Under the pieces are notes generated by a model that made no database searches, was not told the origin of the DNA, and saw nothing but the letters and a program-made list of their open reading frames with translations. DNA of 64,000 bases from Colocasia esculenta (lineage: Eukaryota > Streptophyta > Magnoliopsida > Alismatales > Araceae). The translations under genes were made by a program, and so were the position numbers. The DNA lies in contig CM024766.1 in assembly GCA_014218235.1 (NCBI GenBank), positions 19,627,346 to 19,691,345 of the forward strand, read 5' to 3'. The number at the start of each line of letters is the position of its first letter. The stretch's first letter is position 1. Shown piece after piece: positions 1-11,034 of this stretch.

Positions 1-299
1 ATGAGTCTATCTGTAGTTAGTTTATTTTGAGTGTTAGATTCATGTAGTAGGAAGTGAGGAGTAGAATGTACTTTTCTTTTATTGAGTCTTAGTCCTGTAC
101 TAGTTTCCATTTGAATACAAAGAGTTGAGATTTGAGTACAATTATTATTGAGTTCAACATGTGGGACCTATTATGATGTTGTGTTGATACACATTTAGTG
201 CGTGCTAGCTAGAGGCTTATTTGCCGACTGTCCACGTCTCGGAATATCGACTCGAATTATTCATAATAATATCCACTGCGTAATTCTCGGGACGTGACT
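1..299 (+). repeat. TE1 5' LTR, right end only (Ty3/gypsy)
   Basis: This stretch matches the last 300 bases of the two related copies ending at 5613 and 7949, all finishing in GGGACGTGAC. A primer binding site follows within a few bases, so this is the right end of a 5' LTR. The rest of the LTR (about 3.4 kb, judged from the 3' LTR) lies left of the window. The terminal base reads T instead of the A seen in the other copies. Confidence 0.88.
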
Positions 300-305
300 G
301 TTTAG

Positions 306-318
306 TGGTATCAGAGCC
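306..318 (+). other. TE1 primer binding site (tRNA-iMet type)
   Basis: TGGTATCAGAGCC lies seven bases after the LTR end. It is the usual plant match to the 3' end of initiator methionine tRNA, which primes minus-strand DNA synthesis. It fixes the element's orientation as + and marks the start of the internal region. Confidence 0.92.
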
Positions 319-536
319 TAGGAATACCAAATAGGATAATGTCTCAGGAATAGGAGATACCTATGGAACCTAGGTCATGAAAATTAAATACAGTACCTGG
401 TGAGAATGGGTAGAGACTGGGAATATGTTAGAAAGAATTGAACACTGCTATCCATTGACTCTTATAATGTATCTAGAGATAGTAATTGGTTTCCATCCTT
501 TTCTCAGGAATCTCATAACTCTTGCACTTAACCGCA

Positions 537-1477
537 ATGGCTCGTAATCAGTGGCAAGTGATGCAAGAAACCGTGGCTGGATTGACCCAGGCACTACAAA
601 ATGTAGTTCAGGCTAGAAATCAAGCGGGAGCGGCAAGGAATGGAGCCGGTGACCTGCACCGCACTTTTAGGAGTTTAAACCCTCCTCGTTTCTCTGGATC
701 CCCTGACCCAGACGAGGCAGAAAACTGGCAGGAAGAAATAGAAAGGATCTTCCAAGTAATGCAATGCACTAATAGGGAGAAGGTGGTACTGGCCACTTTT
801 CAAATTACCAAGGATTCTCGAGCATGGTGGAAGGCCACTTCGGCCCACCTACCAAATGTAGCTGAACTGGAGTGGGCCGGATTCCTGGAGATATTCCAGG
901 GAAAGTATTTCTCTGAGAGAGTGAAGGAGAAGAAGGCAGTAGAGTTTGCTGCACTAAAACAAAAGAGCATGTCTGTGGCTGAGTATGAAGCTCAGTTCGC
1001 TCGCCTGGCAGTGTATGCCCCACATCTTGTGGGCACAGAAAGGTTGAAGGCCAACTGTTTCATGGATGGACTCAGGCCCATGTTCATTGAAAGGCTCGGA
1101 CCACACAACATTCAAACCTACACTGAGATGGTCCAAAGAGCCCAACTAGTAGAAGACACCATGGCTAAGGTAGAAGGCATGAGAGGAAAGGATGTAACAA
1201 AGTCAACTTATATAAAGAACGAGGTATCCCATACCACTGTGACTATAACCCAGGGACCAACAGTAACAAGAGAAGGAATGGAGGTAATGAGGTCTATAAT
1301 AACAAGAAGGGCAAGGTGGAAGAACAACCAGTTAAGGAAAATTGCAAATTTTGTGATAAGCCTGGACACGGAGCCGAAGAGTGCTGGAAGAAGGCAGGAG
1401 CTTGCCTACGATGCGGGAGTCGCGACCACCGCCTTTCCAACTGTCCCATGCTAAAAGACCAAGTTGGAAGGAACTAG
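537..1477 (+). pseudogene. gag: TE1 gag polyprotein (Ty3/gypsy, Del/Tekay-like), one frameshift
   Basis: Gag forms the virus-like particle that packages element RNA. The first ATG in frame is at 537; the same frame is open from a TTG at 522. The retrotransposon gag domain covers roughly residues 45-210, with the typical run NPPRFSGSPDPDEAENW, then RAWWK and a segment ending in MSVAEYEAQFARL. Two CCHC zinc knuckles follow at 1343-1384 and 1403-1444 (CKFCDKPGHGAEEC and CLRCGSRDHRLSNC), both CX2CX4HX4C. The knuckles lie in another frame, so a single frameshift occurred between about 1180 and 1300. The knuckle frame ends at a TAG at 1475-1477. No protease, reverse transcriptase or integrase follows. 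Known: gag-only plant elements depend on a partner's enzymes. Inferred: TE1 is non-autonomous. Confidence 0.9.
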
Positions 1478-1869
1478 GGAGTGGTAAATCGTCAAGGACG
1501 TGTGAATGCAGTAACGCAAGTGGAGCTCCCGGAAGGAGGTATGATTGTTAAACCCCTAGACTGCTCTTATGATGTTGTCTTATTAGTATATTTCTAAGTG
1601 GGGGAGATCATTAAGGAGAAATTGAAAAGGAATAATCTAGTGGTTATAGCCTAGTTCATCTGGTGGATTAAGATGGAGTTATAACAACCGTGACAGGAAA
1701 ACAGGAGTGGAAGGAACCAAATGAATAGTACTGGTGGCTATAGGTGTAGATGTTGGACTAGCATCCACGATGTTGAAACAAGTTAGAGGAATTAAATCCG
1801 AAACGACCTCAAGGATCACAACTTTCAAAAGCAAATTAATGATCAATGAATTTGGGGACCAAATTCTCT
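1478..1869 (+). other. TE1 internal remainder, no recognisable pol
   Basis: About 390 bases separate gag from the polypurine tract. All frames carry stops and I recognise no protease, RT, RNase H or integrase motif. A full gypsy pol needs about 3.5 kb, so pol is absent rather than decayed. Confidence 0.7.
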
Positions 1870-1883
1870 TAAGTGGGGGAGGG
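1870..1883 (+). other. TE1 polypurine tract
   Basis: TAAGTGGGGGAGGG lies directly before the TG that opens the 3' LTR. This is the standard plus-strand priming site. Confidence 0.9.
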
Positions 1884-4800
1884 TGTAGCACCCCAGAAAT
1901 TTCAATTATATAAAAAATTCAATTAAATGGAAATAAATAATTTCCATAATAACAAGTATTTAAAACATACGTATCATTATCGTATGTGCTAAAACACATC
2001 GGAAAATTCCGTAAAAATTATAAATCAACCCCAAACATTATTACTAAACGTTTCACAAAGAAATTTGTGACGAGAAAAATGGGATTAGCTAAGTTTAAAG
2101 TGTTTCGCGACTTATTATCGTAATTCATGAATAAGTCGAAATATCATTATCACACCTACTTCGAACAAGTCAAAAAATTAAATAAAAATCATAAATGGAT
2201 TTCAATTAATATCCTCTAAGGACCCATCAAGAAAATTGGATCAATAAAAATCATGTGAGCTAGGTTTAAGAGTTATTGTGACCGATTATCTAAATAAGGA
2301 AACAAGTCGGAAAACCGTTAACACGGAAATACGACGCAATCAAAAATTAAATAAAAGTGTTGGGGAGACTTCCAACATTATATATTGATGACCCATTATC
2401 ATAATTGGGCCAATGGGCAACATTTGGCCCAAAAATCAAATAAAGCTAGAAAATACATGGAAATTCGTAACCATAAATAAGCTGAAATTAAAAAGAGGCA
2501 ATTAGAGTTGAATTGGGATGCAATCATGCATTCATGGCAACTCAAATTCGTGCCTAACTATGAGGGGAGGTTTCCTAATGCCTCACACACTCAAAGGGAG
2601 GAGGAAATCATCAAAAATACGAAATCAAACATGCCAATCCCGAAACCCTCCTTTCCTAGTTATAATAGGACTCCTAAACACCATGGTTACTTAAATACTC
2701 TTCACCCAAACCCTAGGGACGAGTTTAGAACTTGCTGGGGTCATGTGGAGGAACTCTTGGAGGCTGGAGAGTAGGAGATCAAGCATACCAAGCTCATCTT
2801 CTTCCCCCGTTCATCTACTTCGACCTGCACAAACCACCTTCTTGAAGCCGATCAAAGGTAGGCCAAACCTAAATCCCAATGTGCAAGGCTTATACCCCTG
2901 GAAATAGGGTCGAGTCTACTTCCTAACCCAACTGGAATGCCCAAATTCCATGCAGTATACACGGAGTATTAAGCGTTCTTCAAACAGTGGTCTGAACACG
3001 GGTTTTCTGAAGAACGAGACTTCATCAACCCCAGAGGTAGGTTTTCTCAAGCCAAACCTTAACATATCCTATACCCATGTGTAGAGCATCAAGTTAACTT
3101 TCATTTCCCACTGTTTTCGTCGAATTTCATTTAGTAGATTTTGATTTATAAGCGTTTTGCCAAAGTCGCGCACTGTTAGGGCTTTTCCCGTTATTAATAT
3201 GTTGCATGTGTTTCAAGACCGAATTAGAGAAAACTCATAACATGAAAGTTATTCTACTAGTTGTCCTCGTCAGGTTTCATGTTGAATGTTTTGTCTAACT
3301 CTCATCAGTTAGAGAGTTATAAGCGTGGTAATACGGTTTCTGCCTAAAAACTACGTCTTCAGGTTACACTTGTTCTGACTTTGTGTTCAACGTGATCAAA
3401 GCCTATTGAAACCATCCTTATTTTCCAATTCCGATTTACTAGAAGTACCCTTGTATGTATAGGTTGTTTTAAAACTGGTTTCGTTATTTTTCATGCACTG
3501 TACAAATTGTTCTCTATTTCGGAAGCACCCTGGGTCAATATATGGAAGTTCTGGACCGCAATCCAAGGCACTGTCCTTGCTCTGTTCGAGCCAGGCACTG
3601 ACCCTGTGAACGTGACGGCCCGATACGTCACTTTCAGAGGTCTTATTGCGACAGCCCTATTGTCGCCTTCTGAATGGTGACGTGTACTACGTCGCTATAT
3701 GGCTACCTGATCTGACAGACATGTCGCCTTCTTCACAACCCCCTGTCGCCTTCTAGACATCCCTTCGCGGCCCTTGACCTGTCGCAATCTGACACCCTGT
3801 CGCCTTCCTTACAGCCCTATGTCGCCTTCTCAGAATCTGTACCTGAAACCATTTATTTTCTTGCCAAGTTTTCCGCATATACCCGAGGTCTGTTTAAAGG
3901 TGTTATTTACTGTGTAAGTTGCCTGTTTTGGGTCTGATCATTACATGATTGTTGTTTAATGGCTTAAAAGTGATTAACCCATTTAAAAGCTTTAATTACA
4001 TGAATGCTATTCTAAGTGCTCCTTAAATGTTATGATCCATTCATGCTTCTTGTGATTTAATCTTCCTACTGTTCTTCTACATTTAAATGATAATGGACAT
4101 CATAAAATCTTGCGAACCATGTTTAGTAAAGTGCATAGTTTTATTCCATGTTATATTGTTAAGTGCTTCCTGCGAGTTGAGACCGATGGTTTGTGAATTG
4201 AGACACGCGCACCGCACTACACACTAGCACTATTTGGCAGCCTTTTCTTGGGAAATTGGAAACTCTCTACCGGTCATTCCGAATCGGTAGACTAGCGACC
4301 TTTTTCCAAGGCCTCCGTAAATCTCCTCTGACCATGGATTCCCACATGGCGACGAGTTGGTTGTACCATTGAATATCCCTGAAGATAGCGTGCACTTCCT
4401 TTCTCCTCTTTTTCTCGTGAGCATGATTTAATGATCTAGATTAAAGCCATTAATGAAAAGATTTAACCAAAGTACAAATCGTACCGTTATGCTGCCGAAA
4501 TTATATCTCGACAATTGTTATCATGAAATCATGTTCAATTTCTTATTACTTGTTCCCATCATCATCATGAACATGACATTACACGTGCTTACTTATTGAA
4601 TCTCTCATAGGCCATTATTTAATGACTGTGGGTATCTACATTTAAAAACTTACATGAGATGCTGTCAGGGCACGGCGTGTGTCCAAGGGCTCTAATCTAG
4701 CCCCAATGACGGCGAGTCATAGATATACTGTTAACCATGGGGTATAATGATTACTGGCGTTGCATCTGCGCTGGGAGTACTTTCTTGCTTGTTGAATGTT

Positions 4801-5613
4801 AGATACAACAACCACATACATGTGTCCTAGTGTGCATTCTTGGTGGATCTTTCCTTGGTGTACATTAGAGTCTACATGCCTGATTAGTGTTACATGATCG
4901 TGCTCATGCGTTCTTGCTTGCTTGCTTGCGTGATATGGCCATCCTGCATTTAATGCAATTAGTGATATCCTGCATTCTTGACATCAAGTGAAATCTCACG
5001 TGCTCGTACAAAGTGATCTATTGCTAGTTCTATCTTGTCATCTTGTTCACAATCTTGCTCTATCATAATCACTCTCTCTAGCTTGTTTTATATATCATGT
5101 TTTAACGACTTTTATTTGTACTTGCATATCATTCATCGTACTTGCCTAGTTCTAAAATGCTAATCACTTATATCATTGCCCACACATTGAGATATAAATC
5201 CTACTAGGCTAGTTTGCTCATCCCCTACTTTTACCCAATCTAGGTGACTATGAAGTTCAAGAGGAAGAACAAGTCGAGGATGGGAATGCGTCCGAGTGAA
5301 GAGCGTTCCAATCATGAGTCTATCTATAGTTATTTTATTTTGAGTGCTAGATTCATGTAGTAGGAAGTGAGGAATAGAATGTACTTTTCCTTTTATTGAG
5401 TCTTAGTCCTGTACTAGTTTCCATTTGAATACAAAGAGTTGAGATTTGAATACAATTATTATTGAGTTCAACATGTGGGCCCTATTATGATGTTGTGTTG
5501 ATACACATTTAGTGCGTGCTAGCTAGAGGCTTATTTGCCGACTGTCCACGTCTCGAAATATCGACTCGAATTATTCGTAATAATATCCGCTGCGTAATTC
5601 TCGGGACGTGACA
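1884..5613 (+). repeat. TE1 3' LTR, about 3.7 kb
   Basis: It starts TGTAGCACCCC after the polypurine tract and ends GGGACGTGACA, matching the 5' LTR end at 299. At 3730 bases it is more than twice the 1.58-kb internal region. Open frames inside it (for example 2508-2774 and 4230-4424) show no known domain. A cluster of imperfect 'ctgtcgcc' repeats lies at 3600-3840. From 3377 onward it is duplicated at 5614-7949. Confidence 0.87.
3600..3840 (+). repeat. GTCGCC/GTCGC repeat cluster in TE1 LTR
   Basis: Imperfect units of about 20-30 bases around 'ccctgtcgccttc' recur about seven times. The homologous cluster at 5836-6187 keeps more TCGCGA palindromes. Many CpGs here look mutated to TpG or CpA. 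Confidence 0.75.
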
Positions 5614-7949
5614 GACTTTGTGTTCAACTTGATCAAAGCCTATCGAAACCATCCTTATTTTCCAATTCCGATTTACTGGAAGTACCCTTGTATATCTAGG
5701 TTGTTTTAAAACTGGTTTCGTTATTTTTCATGCACTGTACAATTTGTTCTCTATTTTAGAACAACCCTGTGTCAAAAGAAGGAAAGACTGGTCCGCAATC
5801 CAAAGCGTTGTCCTTGCTCTGTCAGGGTCAGGCATGGACCCTGTGAATGCGACGGCCCGATAGGTCGTGTTCATAGGTTCGATTGCGACATTCCTCTTGT
5901 CGCTTTCTCAAGGCGACATGCGCTCCGTCGCTATCAGGCTACCTGATCTGACATCCCCATCGCGATGCTCACATCCCTGTGTCGCCTTCTGGTCCCGACC
6001 CGTCGCGATCCTTACTGGGGCCTGTCGCGACCTGACCCCGGGCCTTGCAAGCCCTGTCGCCATCCTTATAAGGCCCTGTCGCGATCTGCCTGCCTGATCA
6101 GACAAGCCTGTCGCAATCCTTATAAGGCTATGTCGCGTTTCGATCTGACCCCGTCGCTACCCTTACTGGGGGGCGTCGCGATCTCAGGATTTTTACCAAA
6201 AACCACATGTTTTCTTGCAAATTTTACTGTATATACCCGAGGTCTGTTTAAATGTGATAATTACTGTGTAAAGTGTCTGTCTTGGGTCTGATCATTACAT
6301 GATTGTTATTTAATCGCTTAAAAGTGATTAACCCATTTAAAAGCTTTAATTACATAAATGCTATTCTAAGTGCTCCTTAAATGTTATGATCCATTCGTGC
6401 TACTTATGATTAATCTTCCTACTGTTCTACCATGTTTAAATGATAAGGGTTATCATAAAATCTTGCAAACCATGATTAGTTAAAGTGCATAGTTTGATTT
6501 CATGTCAAGTGCTTCCTGCGAGTTTGAGACCGATGGTTTGTGAATTGAGACACGCGTACCGCACTACACACTAGCACTGTTAGGTAGCCCCTTTATTGGG
6601 AAATTGGAAACTCTCTACCAGTCATTCCGAATCGGTAGACTAGCGACCTTTTCACCAAGGCCTCAGTAAATCTCCTCTGACCATGGATTCCCACATGGCC
6701 GACGAGTTGGTTGTACCATTGAAGTTCCCTGAAGATAGCGTGCACTTCCTTTCTGTTCTTGTTCTCGTGAGTGTGATTGACAATCTAGACTAAAGCCAGT
6801 AATGTAAAGATTTAACCAAAGTACAAATTGTACTGTTATGCTGCCGAATTTATCTCTTGACCATTGTTATCATGAAATCATGTTCAATTACTTATTACTT
6901 GTTCCCATCTTCATCATGAACATGACATTACACATGCTTACTTATTGAAACTCTCATTGGCCATTATTAATGACTGTGGGTATCTACATTTAAAAATTTA
7001 CATGAGATGCTGACAGGGCACGGCGTGTGTCCAAGGGCTCCAATCTAGCCCCAATGACAGCGAGTCATAGAAATACTGTTAACCATGGGGTATAATGATT
7101 ACTGGCGTTGCATCAGCGCTGGGAGTCCCGCTTGCTTGTTGAATGATAGATACAATACCACATACACGTGTCCTGGTGTACATTCTTGATGGATCTTTTC
7201 TAGGTGTACATTAGTGTCTACGTGCCTGATTAGTGTTACTTGATTGTGCTCGTACATTCTTGCTTGCTTGCTTGCGTGATATGGCCATCCTGCATTTATT
7301 GCAATTAGTGATATCTTGCGTTCTTGAAAGCTATTGACATCAAGTGAAATCTTGCGTGCTCGTACAAAGTGATCTATTGCTAGTTCTATCTTGTTATCTT
7401 GTTCCCAAATCTTGTTCTATCTTGTTCACTCCATCTAGCTTGTTTTCATGTATCTTTTTTTAATGAGTTTTATTCGTACATGCATATCATGACATTCATC
7501 GTGCTTACCTAGTTGTAAATTCTTAATCACTTATATCATTGCCTGCACATTGAGATATAAATCCTACTGGGCTAGTTTGCTCATCCCCTACTTTTACCCA
7601 ATCTAGGTGACTATGACGTTCAAGAGGAAGAGCAAGTCAAGGATGGGAATGCGTCCGAGTGAAGAGCTTTCCAATCATGAGTCTATCTATAGTTAGTTTA
7701 TTTTGAGTGTTAGAACAATGTAGTAGAAAGTGAGGATTAAATGTACTTTCCCTTTTATTGAATCTTAGTCCTGTACTAGTTTCCATTTGAATACAATTAT
7801 ATTGTGTTCAACATGTGGGCCCTATTATGATGTTGTGTTGATACACAATTAGTGTGCTCGCTAGAGGCTTATTTTCCGACTGTCCACGTCTCGAAATATC
7901 GACTCGAATTCTTTATTAATATTCACTGTGTAATTCTCGGGACGTGACA
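5614..7949 (+). repeat. Right part of an older same-family LTR interrupted by TE1
   Basis: This copy begins GACTTTGTGTTCAAC, the equivalent of position 3377 in the TE1 3' LTR, and runs to the same GACGTGACA end. It starts exactly where the TE1 3' LTR ends (ACA at 5611-5613). The simplest reading is that TE1 inserted into an LTR of its own family. A tandem duplication inside one LTR is the alternative. The predicted target duplication is GACTT, but its left copy lies outside the window. Confidence 0.75.
5836..6187 (+). repeat. TCGCG-rich repeat array in gypsy LTR
   Basis: Units such as 'cctgtcgcgatccttactggg' repeat about ten times, many with a TCGCGA palindrome core. It is longer than the homologous array at 3600-3840, which explains most of the 100-base length difference between the two copies. 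The open frames through it are repeat artefacts. Confidence 0.8.
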
Positions 7950-9640
7950 TTATGATTATTTGGCAGTTGCAATAGTAAGGTTAAAATCAGTAAATGAAAG
8001 CTTATGTGTGTATGAATTATGTAGAAGGTTGTGCAAGCATGAGAAGTGCAAGAAAAGTGATATATGTGTATAAAATGGTTAAATGTGACAAGAGAAACAT
8101 TGGTGCCCATAAGACACTGCCACCTTAGATGCTTGGAGTTGTACTGTAGTAGTGCCCCTACGGAAAGCTCAATGTGATATGTGATGCCCTAGAGAAGGGT
8201 CTTGATAAAGTGTTATACCCTGGCAATGGGTCTTGTGAAATCCTGGAGGTGGACAAGTTCCACTGGTAATGGTGGGAAGGCTTTCCCCTATTTCTGCAGG
8301 GACTAAGACTTATCACTATGCCGGTGATTAAGTACGTGAATGAGAATGTGTGTGTTATGTGATCGTCTAATGGTGGTTTGGGCTGTGTCTTGGCATTATG
8401 TGAAAATGAGCATAAGTGTGATGTGAAAAGTGATATGTGTTCATAGCACAAGGTATGTGCGAGATATGTGTAAATGTGGCACATGTTATGTGCAAAAGTG
8501 AAATGATAAGGAGTATGTGAATGTGAAAGAGGAAATATGGGAAATGTGTATAAGTATTGTGTGATAGAACAAAAGTGAGTGTATCTGAAAGCCAAGGTTA
8601 ATCATATGGTTGTATGTAATGAGAAAATAGTATAAGTGTAATGACAATAGTGTTAATTGATATTTTGTTTATTGATGTGTATAAATGTGTGTGTGTATGT
8701 GTTGATGTATTAATTGTCAAATGCTAAAAGTGATGTTACTATTAGTACCAAAATGTAAGTATATGCTTTCATATCATGGAATTTGAACTATTGGATGCAC
8801 ATGTGTTTAGTATTATGTTGTATAGTTAAAAGTGATCCCTATGCAAAGGTAATATGAATGTGATAAAATTTGTATAAAATCAGCAAGCTAAATGTGAAGT
8901 AAATTGTTATGATTGCATGCGAAGTGAGTTAGAAATCATGCTAGGAGTGCTACCTATCTTGTATATGTTTCAATGGTTAGTTGTGCAAACTTTACAATGA
9001 CTTGGGTAAAATATAAAAACGTGTGAGTGTATATTTTACTCGTGTTAAATGACACCATGATGTTAGTAATCTTGTGAGATTTTAGTTTTTCATGTGTTAG
9101 GATAATTGTTTAATGAAATTCCCTGTGCAATTATTTAGGTTAGAGCGTGATCATGTATGATATTAACTGCTGAAATTTTATTGTGTTAATTGATAAAAAG
9201 CATGTTTGTATTGAATCTTAAGTTACTTGTTGAGTCTATTGTGTAGACTCACTCTTGCTAAACATTTCAGGAAATTAGCAGTGGAGGAGCTAGCAAGATT
9301 TGAAGTGGAGTTGGACTAAGTGATTGAAGATTTGTAATTTATCTTTCATAGTATGTAATGCTACAATTGAAATTTGAATTTTGATCAAATGTACTTGGAG
9401 TCGGCTATGCATTTGGAAAATATTGCGCTTATGTTATCTCTTGTTGAACTATACAGACTGTGGTATGTGGATTTAAAAGTTGATGGAATAAGATTCATTT
9501 AAATTCTGTTGCATTTATTCAATTCTATTTATGTATATCTCAGCTCACTTGTTACTTGTTGGGGTATTCTCCCCTGTAGCGGCTTGCTCGCATCCGATGT
9601 GGGTTGGTATAACCGTACCGGGTGGAAGTGGGTCGTTGTA
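7950..9640 (+). repeat. TE2 LTR A, left-truncated
   Basis: It matches the right 1.69 kb of the complete LTR B (11035-14698), starting at the equivalent of about 13010. It begins directly after the CA end of the family-1 LTR at 7949, as expected if that LTR inserted here. The predicted duplicated target is about TTATG. It ends GTCGTTGTA just before a primer binding site. Confidence 0.88.
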
Positions 9641-9643
9641 GAA

Positions 9644-9654
9644 TGGTATCAGAG
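9644..9654 (+). other. TE2 primer binding site, copy A
   Basis: TGGTATCAGAG lies three bases after the end of LTR A. It is a tRNA-iMet type site, and the same site recurs at 14703 after LTR B. Confidence 0.9.
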
Positions 9655-9832
9655 ACTTTGGTTGAGATTATACATAAATAGCCATCAACTAAATCACATC
9701 TCTAAGTCTTTGTAGTGGATAGCCCGATCCATGGATAATTAAGATAGTACTAGAAAAGTAGTAAGATAAATACATGATAACATGTTAGGTATAGGGATAA
9801 ATGGAGTTTAACTTGATGTTTATTTTGTAGCA

Positions 9833-10950
9833 ATGGCTAGAGGGGTTCGACGTTCGAGCTTACCTATTTGGGATGAAGAGTTAAGTAGGACTGACAGAGA
9901 GCAACATGAAGTACCAGCACCTCAAGGATCGCCTGCGCCACCCCCGCCACCGTTGGCTGATTATGGTACGGTCATGCAAGGATTGTACAAGCAATACAGA
10001 CTCAAGCGCAAACACAAGCGGCTCTTCAAACTCAGTTTCAGGCTCAGGTTCCAGCACCAGCTCAGCAAGACCGTGGGTTAGTAGGTGTATCAGTCATGGA
10101 GAGGTTCAAGAGGATGGCTCCACCGTCTTTTAAGGGGGAGAGTGAGCCGTTAGTTGCAGAAAGTTGGCTCAGGAAATCGAAAAGATATTCAGAGCCATCA
10201 GGTGTGCAGAGGATGACAAGATCAGTCTGGCGACATACATGCTTCAGGAGCGAGCGGATGTGTGGTGGTCTTCCGTTCTTCGCACGCAGTTTGACGGATT
10301 GGAGCTAGAAGTTACTTGGGAAGATTTCGTAAGGATGTTTCAGGCCAAGTATATTCCTGAACATATACAGGACAAAATTGAGCAGGAATTCTTAGCATTG
10401 ACTCAGGGATCGATGACAGTTTCAGAGTATGAGGCTAGATTTGCAGTGTTGTCTAAATATGCACCACAAATAGTTGAGATGAGAGGCGCAAGGCAAGGAA
10501 GTTTGTAATGGTTCTTAGACCGTCATTAAGAGCCAGACTGGCGGCGTTTGACCTTAGAACTATGGATGTGGCTCTTAGCGCGGCGTGCAGACAAGAGAGT
10601 GAGATGGAGTATACTTGGCAGAGAAGAAAGCCCGATTAGAAATGTTACCAGAACCATATCAACAGCAAAAGAGGAAGATGAAGAAGCTCATGAAAAGATA
10701 GCAACCAACTATGGTACTAATAGAATCAACCTTTCAGTCAGTAGTTTCGGCTGCCAATGAGAAGCCCGTATGTGTGCAATGTGGCAAGCTCCACGGCGGA
10801 GACGTATGTTGGACGAGGTCAGGAAGATGTCTCAAGTGTGGTAGCAAGAATCATCGGATTAAAGACTGTCCAAATCAGAAGAAGAGGTTTATTCCCCGAG
10901 ATCTTCCAGTAGTAAGGAAGCCACCGGTAGGAATTTACGCACTGGTCTAA
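9833..10950 (+). pseudogene. gag: TE2 gag, copy A (Del/Tekay-like), broken
   Basis: The ATG at 9833 opens MARGVRRSSLPIWDEE, followed by a Pro/Gln-rich linker and the gag domain at about 10096-10500 (APPSFKGESEP, DVWWSSV, VTWEDFVRMFQAKYIPE, MTVSEYEARF). Two zinc knuckles end it at about 10759-10875: CVQCGKLHGGDVC (CX2CX3HX4C) and CLKCGSKNHRIKDC (CX2CX4HX4C), typical of chromovirus gag. Breaks seen are a lost G near 9980, a one-base loss near 10170, a shared frameshift just before 10508, and a TAG at about 10698-10700. No enzyme domains follow. Several breaks are homopolymer indels and could be sequencing errors, but the last two are shared with copy B. Confidence 0.88.
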
Positions 10951-11020
10951 GTGGACTAGAAGCGGCAACGAGGTGTCATCAAGGGTACGTGATCCGATCT
11001 TCGAGGACGAAGATCTCTTT

Positions 11021-11034
11021 TAAGGGGGAGAGGG
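11021..11034 (+). other. TE2 polypurine tract, copy A
   Basis: TAAGGGGGAGAGGG lies immediately before the TGTAAGGCCCC start of LTR B. The identical tract precedes LTR C at 16076-16089. Confidence 0.9.

Noticed and set aside
5867..6291. Overlapping open frames on both strands with RDLTPGLASP-like repeats
   Set aside because: They are translations of the TCGCG repeat array, open in several frames at once because units are rich in C and G.
1884..7949. A single 6.1-kb LTR with an internal tandem duplication
   Set aside because: The second copy starts exactly at an LTR terminus (CA at 5613), which a self-insertion explains more simply. The duplication reading is not fully excluded.
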